Part shown: positions 1 to 6,798 of the stretch, piece by piece
How positions within the stretch are numbered: position 1 is the first letter of the stretch
Layout of the letters: each line of letters starts with the position of its first letter
Translations under genes and position numbers: made by a program
The notes under the pieces: generated by a model
The model's input: the letters and a program-made list of their open reading frames with translations, nothing else
Told to the model about the DNA's origin: nothing
Databases searched by the model: none
Source of the DNA: an uncultured Zoogloea sp.
Lineage (GTDB): Bacteria; Pseudomonadota; Gammaproteobacteria; Burkholderiales; Rhodocyclaceae
Direction: 5' to 3'
DNA length: 34,941 nt
Assembly: GCA_937967645.1 (NCBI GenBank)
Contig: CALBTT010000039.1
Coordinates: 1-34,941, forward strand

Positions 1-48
1 CGACCACCGAGATCTACACTCTTTCCCTACACGACGCTCTTCCGATCT
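1..48 (+). other. Illumina P5/TruSeq adapter remnant (not genomic)
   Basis: These bases are the last 48 nt of the 58-nt Illumina universal P5 adapter with the read-1 primer site. They begin at CGACCACCGAGATC and end in the ligation junction CGCTCTTCCGATCT. Only the first ten adapter bases are missing. Genomic sequence therefore begins at about base 49 and this is the end of an assembly contig. The low-GC adapter runs straight into 70%-GC coding sequence with no transition. Confidence 0.98.
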
Positions 49-1028
49 GGGGGCGCATCGCCCGCAACGTGGAGGCCGCCGACGAGCGGGTCCAGGCCAG
101 CGAGGCGGACCTCGCCGCGGCGCGCCTGTCGGCCCATGCCAGCCTGGCCCAGACCTATTTCCAGCTGCGCGCCGCCGAACGCCAGCAGCAATTGCTCGAA
201 GCGGCGGTGGCGGCCTACGAGCGTTCCCTCGCGCTCACCCGCAACCGCTACGGCGCCGGGGTCGCCAGCAAGGCCGACGTGGTCCAGGCGGAGAGCCAGT
301 TGCGCAGCGCGCGGGCATCGGCACTGGACGCGCGTCTGTCCCGCAGCCAGTACGAACATGCCCTGGCCGTGCTCACCGGGCAGCCGCCGGCGGGTTTCAG
401 CCTGCCTGTGTCGAACGCGCCCCTGCCGCCTGCGCCGGTGGTGGTCACCCTGCCATCGACCCTGCTGGAGCGGCGGCCCGACATCGCGGCGGCCGAGCGT
501 CGGGTGGCGGCCGCCAATGCCGCCATCGGGGCGGCCCAGGCGGCCCGTTTTCCGGTGCTGGGCCTGAGCGCCTCCACTGGTTTCCGGCGCTCGCAGATCG
601 AGGATCTGCTGACCGTGCCCAGCCGCTATTGGTCCCTCGGGCCGACACTGGCGGCGACGATCTTCGATGCGGGCGCGAAGAAAGCCGCGGTCGGCCAGGC
701 CCAGGCCAGCTGGGAGCAGGCCGTCGCCACCTATCGCCAGACCGTGCTGGTGGCCTTCCAGGAGGTCGAGGACAACCTGTCCGCCGCCCGCTTGCTGGAT
801 GAGGCGGCGGTGGAGCAGGCGGCCTCGGTGGCCGCCGCCGCCGAGGCCGAGAGCATCGCCCTCAACCAGTACAAGGCCGGTACGGTGAGCTTCCTCAATG
901 TGGCCACCGCCCAGGCCACCCACCTGACGGCCCAGCGCAGTGCCAATGACCTGGCTGCCCGGCGCCTGGTGGCGGCGGTGCTGCTGGCCAAGAATGCCGG
1001 GGGCGGGGTGGGCAGGCGCCCGGACTGA
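49..1028 (+). CDS. RND efflux outer-membrane channel, NodT/OprM (TolC-like) family, 5'-truncated
   Basis: This is the C-terminal part (about 325 residues) of an outer-membrane channel of a tripartite efflux pump. Such a protein trimerises and carries substrates from an inner-membrane pump and periplasmic adaptor to the outside. The frame opens directly at the adapter junction with GRIARNVEAADE, the region after the family's conserved DLWG, so roughly 130-150 N-terminal residues, including the lipoprotein signal, are missing. Two long Ala/Gln-rich helical repeats follow, the first around YFQLRAAERQQ. The conserved LLERRPDIAAAERR motif separates them, and the second repeat includes FDAGAKKAAV and AFQEVEDNLSAARLL. 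TAG/TGA-bounded ORFs on the other strand here are shadows. The pump and adaptor genes presumably lie upstream, beyond the contig end. Substrate cannot be inferred. Confidence 0.93.
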
Positions 1029-1162
1029 GGGCCGCCGCCCGCCGGTCGGCTTTTGCGCGGCGGGGCGCTGTACGGAGGAGGAGTCGCGTCATAATGTGTG
1101 CCGCGATCCTGTGTGCCGCGGATCGCCCGCCCACCCACAGCCCTGTCCGGAAGCCTGGCCCC
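1029..1162. other. Intergenic region between efflux channel and protease
   Basis: This 134-nt gap holds a GC-rich imperfect hairpin at about 1037-1067 (CGCCCGCCG against CGGCGGGGCG) that could end the efflux transcript, though it has no T-run after it. A CATAAT hexamer at 1090-1095 could be a -10 element for the protease gene, but no good -35 is found at 16-18 bp. Nothing else was recognised. Confidence 0.3.
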
Positions 1163-2629
1163 ATGCCCAATCCCGCCGCCCGTCATCGCCTTGCATCGAG
1201 CCTGTCTGTTGTGCTGGCCGCCCTCCTTGCCCCCTGCGGGCCCGCTGTGGCCGCGCCGGCGGCTGACACCTCGCCCGTCGCCACCGTGGGGGTCCCGGAT
1301 TTCGCCCGGATCACCCAGCGCTACGGCCCGGCGGTGGTCAACATCAGCGTCAGCGGCGTGCGCCAGGTGACGGTGGGGCCGGAGACCGCCGATCCGGCCA
1401 GTGACGATTCCGATCCGGACTCCATGCAGCAGTTCCTGCGCCGCTTCCAGCAGCAGTTCGGCGGCAGCGGGGCCAGCATGCAGGTGCCGGTGAGGGGGCA
1501 GGGGTCCGGTTTCATCGTCAGCGAGGACGGGCTGATCCTGACCAACGCCCACGTCATTGCCAGCGCCCACGACGTGGTCGTCAAGCTGACCGACAGGCGC
1601 GAGTTCCGGGCTCAGGTGCTGGGCAGCGACAAGCGTACCGACATCGCCGTGCTGCGCATCGATGCGAAGCAGCTGCCCACCGTCAAGGTGGGTAACCCGA
1701 CCGAGCTGCAGGTGGGGCAGTGGGTGCTCGCCATCGGCTCGCCCTTCGGCTTCGAGAACAGTGTCAGCGCCGGGGTGGTCAGCGCCAAGGGGCGCTCCCT
1801 GCCGGATGGCAGCGGGGTGCCCTTCATCCAGACCGATGCGGCCGTCAATCCGGGCAACTCCGGCGGACCGCTGTTCAATGCACGCGGCGAGGTGGTGGGC
1901 ATCAACTCGCAGATCTACAGCCGCACCGGCGGCTTCCAGGGCCTCAGTTTCGCCATTCCCATCGACATCGCCTTGAAGGTGCAGCAGCAGATCCTTGCCA
2001 CCGGCCATGTGTCCCATGGTCTGCTGGGGGTGACCGTGCAGGAGATGAACCAGTCCCTCTCCGAGGCGTTCAAGCTTCCCGCCCCGGCGGGCGCGCTGGT
2101 GCTCGACACGCTGCGCGGTAGTCCGGGCGCCCAGGCAGGCCTGCTGCCCGGTGATGTGATCCTCAAGGTGGGAGCGCGGCCCATCGCCGCCGCCGCTGAT
2201 CTGCAGACCCTGGTCACTCTGGCCCAGCCCGGCCAGCACCTGGCTTTCGAGGTGTGGCGCGATGGGCGCACCCTGCACCTGGAAGTGATCCTGGGGGATG
2301 CCGGCAAGCCGGTCAGCCTGCCGCCCCAGGCGCCCCGGGACGCCTACCTGCAGGCGCGCTTCGGCCTGCAACTGCGCCCGCTGCTGCCTGCCGAGCGGCT
2401 GGCCATCGGGGTGGTCGAGGGGGTGCTGGTGGACGTGGTGGAGGGCCCGGCCCAGCTCGCCGGTGTGCAGGCTGGCGACGTGATCCTGAGTGTGGCGGGC
2501 AAGCCCGTGGCCGGCATCGACCAGGCCCGAGAGGTCTTCAAGGCCACCAGCGGCACCATCGCGCTGCTGGTGCAGCGGGGCAATGAGCGGCTGTTCGTGC
2601 CGGTGCGCCCGGCAGAAGCCCCGCGTTAG
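1163..2629 (+). CDS. Periplasmic Do/HtrA-family serine protease (DegP/DegQ-like), two PDZ domains
   Basis: An envelope quality-control protease that degrades misfolded periplasmic proteins. The chosen ATG at 1163 has a GGAAG ribosome site 9 nt upstream and gives 488 residues with a typical signal peptide (RHRLASSLSVVLAALLAPC... ending near AVAAPA). An in-frame ATG at 1094 would put 23 non-signal-like residues in front. The trypsin-like domain carries the full catalytic triad: His130 in TNAHVI, Asp160 in RTDIAVL and Ser233 in GNSGGP. A flexible LA-loop region (about residues 75-110) is rich in Asp and Gln. PDZ1 (HGLLGVTVQEMN, about 290-380) and PDZ2 (about 405-485) follow, and length matches DegP/DegQ/MucD. 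It stands alone, and its stop codon overlaps by 4 nt the stop of the convergent gene. Which Deg subfamily it belongs to is not settled. Confidence 0.95.
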   Translation: MPNPAARHRLASSLSVVLAALLAPCGPAVAAPAADTSPVATVGVPDFARITQRYGPAVVNISVSGVRQVTVGPETADPASDDSDPDSMQQFLRRFQQQFGGSGASMQVPVRGQGSGFIVSEDGLILTNAHVIASAHDVVVKLTDRREFRAQVLGSDKRTDIAVLRIDAKQLPTVKVGNPTELQVGQWVLAIGSPFGFENSVSAGVVSAKGRSLPDGSGVPFIQTDAAVNPGNSGGPLFNARGEVVGINSQIYSRTGGFQGLSFAIPIDIALKVQQQILATGHVSHGLLGVTVQEMNQSLSEAFKLPAPAGALVLDTLRGSPGAQAGLLPGDVILKVGARPIAAAADLQTLVTLAQPGQHLAFEVWRDGRTLHLEVILGDAGKPVSLPPQAPRDAYLQARFGLQLRPLLPAERLAIGVVEGVLVDVVEGPAQLAGVQAGDVILSVAGKPVAGIDQAREVFKATSGTIALLVQRGNERLFVPVRPAEAPR

Positions 2630-3027
2630 GTCGGCCCATCGGCCACCGCGAAGACCTCACGGGCTGCCGAGAGACCGTTGAGGGCTGCCGGAAAGCCGGC
2701 GTAAACGGCCATCTGCATGATGATCTCGACGATCTCCTGGCGCGTGACGCCCACATTGAGGGCCGCCTGCAGATGTACCCTCAGTTGCGGTGCGGCGTTG
2801 CCCATGGCGGTCAGGGCGGCGATCACGGCGATCTCGCGGCTGCGCAGGTCCAGGCCGGGCCGCGAGTAGATGTCGCCGAACGGAAATTCGATCAGATAAC
2901 GAGCGAAGTCCGGTGCGATGTCGGCCAGGCTGTCGATCACCCGCTCGCCGGCCTCACCGTCGATCTGGCGCAGTCGGGCGAGTCCCATCTCGTAGCGGCT
3001 CGGCGTGTGGGGCGTGTTCATGGGCAT
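2626..3027 (-). CDS. Carboxymuconolactone decarboxylase (CMD)-family protein
   Basis: A 133-residue all-helical CMD-family protein. The family includes PcaC-type decarboxylases and AhpD-type disulfide reductases. The signature stretches are present: RSREIAVIAALTAMG, then LRVHLQAALNVGVT with the conserved His, then EIVEIIMQMAVYAGFPAALNGL. There is no cysteine in the protein, so it cannot be an AhpD-like CxxC peroxidase reductase; it belongs to the PcaC-like side, but no protocatechuate genes are nearby. GGAAGG lies upstream of the ATG at 3027; a second ATG at 3021 is also possible. It overlaps the upstream merR by 10 nt, so the two are translationally coupled. Linkage of CMD proteins to aldehyde- or electrophile-sensing MerR regulators is known (for example yraC near adhR in Bacillus), which suggests a role in the response to reactive carbonyl compounds (inference). 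Confidence 0.88.
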   Translation of the reverse strand: MPMNTPHTPSRYEMGLARLRQIDGEAGERVIDSLADIAPDFARYLIEFPFGDIYSRPGLDLRSREIAVIAALTAMGNAAPQLRVHLQAALNVGVTRQEIVEIIMQMAVYAGFPAALNGLSAAREVFAVADGPT

Positions 3028-3431
3028 GGCTTTGTCCTTCCGGTCTTTTTGGGTGTGTCCTGAAGGGACGCCTCGAGCGTCCGGTAGTGCTCGATCTTGG
3101 CTTGCAGGGCGCGGGCGGCGTCCTGCATGGCCTTGATGGATGCCTCCACCTCCTGGAGATGCGTCTCCAGCATCTGCCGGCGTTCCGCCGTGCTGGCGGC
3201 CCCTTCACCGCGCAGCCTGGCGAAGACCTGCATCTGTCCGATGGACATGCGTGTCTCGCGCAGGCGCAGCAGGAACCCGATCCATTCGAGGTCGGCGGCG
3301 GCATAGCGGCGTTGGCCGCCCGGCGCCCTCGCCACGGGGGCGATCAGGCCTGCGCGTTCGTAGTAACGCAGCGTGTGGGCGCTGAGTCCGGTGTGCGCGG
3401 CCACCTCAGTGATGCTCAGATGGGATTCCAT
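3018..3431 (-). CDS. MerR-family transcriptional regulator
   Basis: A 137-residue MerR regulator. The N-terminal winged helix is clear: LSITEVAAHTGLSAHTLRYYERAGL, then the wing GGQRRYAAADLEWIGFLLRLRETRMSIGQM. A long dimerisation helix follows (ERRQMLETHLQEVEASIKAMQDA). The C-terminal tail is short and has a single Cys (…TKPCP), and there is no metal-site CxxxxxxC motif, so a metal sensor of the CueR/ZntR type is unlikely. Length and organisation resemble the NmlR/AdhR class that senses aldehydes or electrophiles. It is the first gene of a two-gene unit with the CMD protein, and very probably controls its own promoter at 3438-3468. The predicted transcription start falls on or next to the ATG at 3431, suggesting a leaderless message. 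Confidence 0.93.
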   Translation of the reverse strand: MESHLSITEVAAHTGLSAHTLRYYERAGLIAPVARAPGGQRRYAAADLEWIGFLLRLRETRMSIGQMQVFARLRGEGAASTAERRQMLETHLQEVEASIKAMQDAARALQAKIEHYRTLEASLQDTPKKTGRTKPCP

Positions 3432-3437
3432 GGATCG

Positions 3438-3468
3438 ATCCTAAAAGTTTGAGTGCACTCCAAGTCAA
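3438..3468 (-). promoter_or_regulatory. MerR-type promoter/operator with 19-bp spacer
   Basis: Reading on the minus strand, a perfect -35 core TTGACT (3468-3463) and a -10 TAGGAT (3443-3438) are separated by 19 bp instead of 17. Centred in the spacer is the perfect palindrome GAGTGCACTC (3451-3460). A stretched spacer with a dyad between the hexamers is the hallmark of MerR-regulated promoters, where the activator untwists the DNA. The dyad resembles the CTTGACTTnGAGTGnACTC-type sites of the AdhR/NmlR group. It faces the merR gene whose product probably binds it. Confidence 0.85.
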
Positions 3469-3502
3469 GCAGGTTTGAACACTTCTGGTAAGAAGACCCC
3501 CG

Positions 3503-3526
3503 CATAATGATATTTCGACTATTATG
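3503..3526 (+). promoter_or_regulatory. Putative ArsR operator and -10 element
   Basis: An AT-rich island just before arsR contains an inverted repeat, CATAAT (3503-3508) and ATTATG (3521-3526), around a GATATTTCGACT core that resembles ArsR operators. TATTAT at 3520-3525 matches five of six -10 bases and ends 7 nt before the arsR start. No convincing -35 is visible. Binding by ArsR is inferred from position. Confidence 0.55.
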
Positions 3527-3531
3527 GAAAC

Positions 3532-3888
3532 ATGGAAACGCCGAATGCTGCCGAACTGCTTGCCGCCCTCGGCCACGAGTCCCGTCTGAGTGTGTTCCGG
3601 TTGCTGGTCGAGGCCGGGCCGGAGGGGATTGTGGCGAGTGCGATCGGAGACAGGCTGGGCCTGCCGCCCGCCACCCTGTCCTTTCATCTGGCCCACCTGA
3701 GCCGGGTCGGGCTGATCCGCGGCCAGAAGGAGAGCCGATTCATCCGCTACTGCGCCGAGTACGCCACGATGGACGAGTTGATCGCCTATCTCACCCGTAA
3801 CTGTTGTCAGGGTGCGTCCTGCCTGCCCAAGACCGCCACCTGCGACACCATCGCCAAGCGTCGGCAGTGCGCAGGCGAGGGCGCCTGA
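3532..3888 (+). CDS. arsR: ArsR-family arsenite-responsive repressor
   Basis: A 118-residue ArsR/SmtB winged-helix repressor. The DNA-binding region is SAIGDRLGLPPATLSFHLAHLSRVGLIRGQKESRFIRY. The classic CVCDL arsenite site in helix 3 is absent; that position reads EGIVASAIGD. Instead there is a C-terminal cluster Cys91-Cys92-x4-Cys97, with further Cys104 and Cys113. This matches the alternative site known in Acidithiobacillus ferrooxidans ArsR (a Cys-Cys pair plus a third Cys near the C terminus). It heads the arsRDA unit and should dissociate from its operator when As(III) or Sb(III) binds. The ATG at 3532 has no good Shine-Dalgarno, and the putative -10 ends 7 nt upstream, so the transcript may be leaderless. 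Confidence 0.93.
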   Translation: METPNAAELLAALGHESRLSVFRLLVEAGPEGIVASAIGDRLGLPPATLSFHLAHLSRVGLIRGQKESRFIRYCAEYATMDELIAYLTRNCCQGASCLPKTATCDTIAKRRQCAGEGA

Positions 3889-3968
3889 GATCCTGCCCGG
3901 ACGCCTTGCCGGGTGTTGAGTTCATCCCAGGGCTGGCCTGGAGCCCTTCACATGTTCTGGAGACTGTC

Positions 3969-4340
3969 ATGAAAAAGCTCGAAGTGTTCGATCCCGCGAT
4001 GTGCTGTTCCACCGGGGTATGCGGTGTGGATGTGGATCCGGTGCTGGCCCAGTTCGCCGCCGATCTCAAATGGCTGGAGGAGCATGGCGTGACGGTGAGC
4101 CGCCACAACCTCGGCCAGGAGCCCCAGGCCTTCGCGGCCAATCCCGCCATCGTGAAGGAGATGGAGGCAGGCATGGACCGGTTGCCGGTGCTGACCCTGG
4201 ATGGTCACATCATCTCCACCGGCCTGTATCCGTCCCGCCAGCAACTGGCGCAGAAGCTCGGCGTGGCGCTGCGCACCGAGGAGAAGCCGCACATCAGGAT
4301 CGGCACCGCGTGCTGCGATCCGAAGTCGGGTTGCTGCTGA
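3969..4340 (+). CDS. arsD: ArsD arsenite metallochaperone / weak repressor
   Basis: A 123-residue ArsD. In the cytoplasm it takes As(III)/Sb(III), from thiols such as glutathione, and passes it to the ArsA ATPase, raising that enzyme's affinity. The diagnostic vicinal cysteines are all present: Cys12-Cys13 and Cys18 in MCCSTGVC (transfer site), and the C-terminal pairs Cys115-Cys116 and Cys122-Cys123. The start ATG at 3969 begins MKKLEVFDPAM, the usual ArsD N terminus, 80 nt after arsR; longer upstream readings are not part of the gene. The arsR-arsD gap holds a hairpin (AGGGCT 3929-3934 with AGCCCT 3942-3947) that might tune expression but has no T-run. It is followed 16 nt later by arsA. 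Confidence 0.97.
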   Translation: MKKLEVFDPAMCCSTGVCGVDVDPVLAQFAADLKWLEEHGVTVSRHNLGQEPQAFAANPAIVKEMEAGMDRLPVLTLDGHIISTGLYPSRQQLAQKLGVALRTEEKPHIRIGTACCDPKSGCC

Positions 4341-4356
4341 CCTGGGAGCCTTGATC

Positions 4357-6105
4357 ATGTCGCTCCCCGCCGTGAATACCCGATTCCTGTTCTTTACCGG
4401 CAAAGGGGGCGTGGGCAAGACCTCCCTGTCCTGTGCCACCGGGCTGCTGCTGGCCGAGGGAGGCAGGCGGGTGCTGATCGTAAGCACCGATCCGGCCTCC
4501 AATCTGGACGAGGTGCTCGGGGTCGGGCTGAACCAGGCTCCGACGGCGGTACCCGGGGCCGAGGGGCTGTTCGCCCTCAACATCGATCCCGAGGCGGCTG
4601 CCCGTGCCTATCGGGAGCGCATGGTGGGGCCTTACCGGGGCATCCTCCCGGCGGCCGCCATCCAGAGCATGGAGGAGCAGTTCTCCGGCGCCTGCACGGT
4701 GGAGATCGCGGCCTTCGACGAGTTCTCAAAGCTGCTGGGCGATCCCGAGGCCACACGGGGTTTCGACCACGTGATCTTCGACACCGCGCCGACCGGCCAC
4801 ACCCTGCGCCTGCTGACCCTGCCCACGGCCTGGGACGAGTTCATCTCCTCGTCCACCGGGGGCGCCTCCTGCCTGGGACCCCTGGCCGGCCTGGAGAAGC
4901 AGAAGTCCCTTTACGCGGCCACGGTGGCCCGTCTGTCGGATGCGGACGAGACCACGATCATCCTGGTCGCCCGGCCGGAGGTGTCCGCCCTGAGGGAGGC
5001 TGAGCGGACACGGGGCGAACTCGCCGAGCTGGGCATCCGCAACCAGGTGCTGGCCATCAACGGACTCTTCTCCGCGCCGCAGTCCGCAGACCCGGTGGCG
5101 GCCGCCATGTCGCGCCGTGCCGCCGAAGCGCTGGTGGGCATGCCTGCGGCGCTGGCCGGACTCCCCGCCAGTCGCATCCCCTTCCTGCCCAGGGGGACGG
5201 TGGGGCTGGAGTCCCTGCGCCTGATGGCGCATCCCGAACGCGCTGAGCCGGCGACCCTCGACGGGATGCCGGAGACGCGCCTGCCCCCGGGGCTGGCCGG
5301 CCTGGTGGATGAGATGGCCTGCGCGGGGCATGGTGTCATCATGACCATGGGCAAGGGCGGAGTCGGCAAGACCTCCGTGGCGGCTGCGATTGCCGTGGCC
5401 CTGGCCCGTCGCGGGGGCAGGGTGGTGCTGTCCACCACCGACCCGGCCGCGCACTTGGCCACCACGCTGGATGGCAGCGTCGACGGCTTGAAGGTGACCC
5501 GCATCGATCCTCGGCAGGAGGTAGCGGATTACACCGCCGAAGTGCTCGCCAAGGCGGGTACCCAGCTGGATGCGGGTGGCCTGGCCATGCTGGAGGAGGA
5601 CCTGCGTTCGCCCTGCACCGAGGAGATCGCGGTGTTCCGGGCCTTTGCCCGGACGGTGGATGAGGGGCGCGACGGCTTCGTGGTGCTCGACACCGCACCG
5701 ACCGGCCACACCATCCTGCTGCTCGACGCCGCCGAGGCCTATCACCGGGAGGTGATGCGCACCCAGGGCGACATGCCGGATTCGGTGCGCCAGCTGCTGC
5801 CGCGCCTGCGGGACAAGGCCTACACCCATGTGCTGATCGTCACCCTGCCGGAGGCCACACCGGTGCACGAGGCCGAGCGCCTGCAGGGCGACCTGGCGCG
5901 GGCCGGCATCGAGCCGCATGCCTGGGTGATCAATCAGGCGCTGCTTGCCAGCGGCACCACCGACCCCCTGCTTTGCCAGCGCGGTGCCAGCGAACTGCCC
6001 TTCATCCGCAAGGTGGCGGATGAGCTGGCGCCCCGCTGTGCGCTGATCCCCTGGCTGGCCGAGGCGCCGGTGGGGGTGACGGGGCTGGCGCAGATGGTGG
6101 TGTAG
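4357..6105 (+). CDS. arsA: ArsA arsenite-translocating ATPase (two-half A1-A2)
   Basis: A 582-residue cytosolic ATPase that binds As(III) and energises an arsenite efflux permease. It has both homologous halves: P-loops GKGGVGKT at residues 15-22 (A1) and 332-339 (A2), and two DTAPTGHT signal-transduction motifs, one per half (near 142-149 and 447-454). The three metal-binding cysteines are conserved: Cys113 (GACTVEIAAF), Cys172 (GASCLGP) and Cys420 (SPCTEEIAVF), matching Cys113/172/422 of plasmid R773 ArsA. The protein looks fully functional. ATG at 4357 is chosen because it gives the standard N terminus. What is odd is the context: no arsB or acr3 permease and no arsC follow. The next gene is an unrelated regulator 74 nt away. 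The partner pump must be elsewhere in the genome. Confidence 0.97.
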   Translation: MSLPAVNTRFLFFTGKGGVGKTSLSCATGLLLAEGGRRVLIVSTDPASNLDEVLGVGLNQAPTAVPGAEGLFALNIDPEAAARAYRERMVGPYRGILPAAAIQSMEEQFSGACTVEIAAFDEFSKLLGDPEATRGFDHVIFDTAPTGHTLRLLTLPTAWDEFISSSTGGASCLGPLAGLEKQKSLYAATVARLSDADETTIILVARPEVSALREAERTRGELAELGIRNQVLAINGLFSAPQSADPVAAAMSRRAAEALVGMPAALAGLPASRIPFLPRGTVGLESLRLMAHPERAEPATLDGMPETRLPPGLAGLVDEMACAGHGVIMTMGKGGVGKTSVAAAIAVALARRGGRVVLSTTDPAAHLATTLDGSVDGLKVTRIDPRQEVADYTAEVLAKAGTQLDAGGLAMLEEDLRSPCTEEIAVFRAFARTVDEGRDGFVVLDTAPTGHTILLLDAAEAYHREVMRTQGDMPDSVRQLLPRLRDKAYTHVLIVTLPEATPVHEAERLQGDLARAGIEPHAWVINQALLASGTTDPLLCQRGASELPFIRKVADELAPRCALIPWLAEAPVGVTGLAQMVV

Positions 6106-6132
6106 GACGGAGCTGGCCGGAATTTAATTACA

Positions 6133-6158
6133 TTTATTTCTGTATTGACAGAAATAAA
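6133..6158 (+). promoter_or_regulatory. Operator copy 1: perfect 11-bp inverted repeat before the GbsR-like gene
   Basis: TTTATTTCTGT (6133-6143) and its exact reverse complement ACAGAAATAAA (6148-6158) are separated by 4 bp (ATTG). A consensus -35 TTGACA (6145-6150) lies inside the element, and TAGAGT (6167-6172) 16 bp later is a possible -10. The start codon follows at 6180. The same element recurs at 6753-6776, so it is probably an operator for the GbsR/MarR-type regulator, which would repress itself. Confidence 0.8.
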
Positions 6159-6179
6159 CGATGGTGTAGAGTTCATGCC

Positions 6180-6707
6180 ATGGAACTCAAACCAATCGCC
6201 GAACGCTTCGTCCTCCACTGGGGGGAGATGGGGTCCCGCTGGGGCGTCAATCGCACGGTCGCCCAGATTCATGCCCTTCTCTATCTGGCCGCGCGCCCCA
6301 TGGATGCGGAGGAGATCACCGAAACCCTCGGGGTGGCGCGCTCGAACGTCAGCACCAGCCTGAAGGAGCTCCAGTCCTGGAACCTGGTGCGGGTTGTCCA
6401 TATCAAGGGCGACCGCCGCGACCATTTCGAGACATCGACGGATGTCTGGGAGCTGTTCAAGCTGATCGTGGCAGGTCGGCGTCAGCGCGAGATCGATCCG
6501 ACGGCGGTGGCCCTCCGGGCCTGCCTGGACAATCCTGCCATCGAGGCGGAGGAGGAGGGCACACGGCAGCGGATCGAGGAGACCCTGAAGTTCATCGAGA
6601 TCATGAGCACCCTGGCGGATGAGATGCTCAGGTACAAACCTGAAACGCTGATGAAGACCCTCGGTGTCAGCGCCCGGATCAGCCAGGCGATCCGCAGGAA
6701 GACGTGA
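6180..6707 (+). CDS. GbsR/MarR-family transcriptional regulator
   Basis: A 175-residue winged-helix regulator of the GbsR branch of MarR proteins. The family's opening block is clear (FVLHWGEMGSRWGVNRTVAQIHALLY, residues about 10-36). The recognition helix region follows (EEITETLGVARSNVSTSLKEL) and the wing is VRVVHIKGDRRDHFE. The C-terminal half is helical and should form the dimer interface. The ligand is unknown; GbsR in Bacillus senses choline, but nothing here points to osmoprotectants. ATG at 6180 is chosen because the conserved block begins right after it, although there is no good ribosome site. It sits between two copies of the same palindrome and is followed by an intrinsic terminator. 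It probably represses both itself and the SDR-DoxX/DUF2269 genes downstream. Confidence 0.9.
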   Translation: MELKPIAERFVLHWGEMGSRWGVNRTVAQIHALLYLAARPMDAEEITETLGVARSNVSTSLKELQSWNLVRVVHIKGDRRDHFETSTDVWELFKLIVAGRRQREIDPTAVALRACLDNPAIEAEEEGTRQRIEETLKFIEIMSTLADEMLRYKPETLMKTLGVSARISQAIRRKT

Positions 6708-6722
6708 CGACGACTGAGGGCA

Positions 6723-6747
6723 GGGGCTTTGCCGCCCCATTTTTTTT
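6723..6747 (+). terminator. Rho-independent terminator after the GbsR-like gene
   Basis: GGGGC (6723-6727), a 6-nt loop, GCCCC (6734-6738), then A and eight T residues (6740-6747). This is a canonical intrinsic terminator 15 nt after the stop codon. It separates the regulator's transcript from the operon that starts at 6799. Confidence 0.85.
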
Positions 6748-6752
6748 GCTTT

Positions 6753-6776
6753 TTTATTTCTGTTTTTACAGAAATA
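6753..6776 (+). promoter_or_regulatory. Operator copy 2: TATTTCTGT-N4-ACAGAAATA before the SDR-DoxX gene
   Basis: The left arm TTTATTTCTGT (6753-6763) is identical to copy 1, the spacer is TTTT, and the right arm ACAGAAATA (6768-6776) pairs over 9 bp. Its centre is 33-34 nt before the GTG start, almost the same distance as copy 1 before its gene. TTTACA (6765-6770) occupies the position of the TTGACA in copy 1, so a -35 may lie inside this copy too. Probable binding site of the GbsR-like regulator. Confidence 0.78.
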
Positions 6777-6798
6777 TCTGTCTTTTTAGGAGATTCCC

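Noticed and set aside
1094..1162. Protease start at ATG 1094
   Set aside because: It would add 23 residues ahead of a clear signal peptide. ATG 1163 has a ribosome site at the right distance.
731..2371. A 546-codon minus-strand frame
   Set aside because: Antisense to the efflux channel and the protease, with no recognisable domain and no ribosome site.
4726..5919. A 397-codon minus-strand frame
   Set aside because: Antisense shadow of arsA; low-complexity residues and no motif.
6106..6132. Possible remnant of an arsB/acr3 gene after arsA
   Set aside because: The 27 nt are AT-rich non-coding sequence and the next gene is an intact regulator; no permease fragment is visible in any frame nearby.
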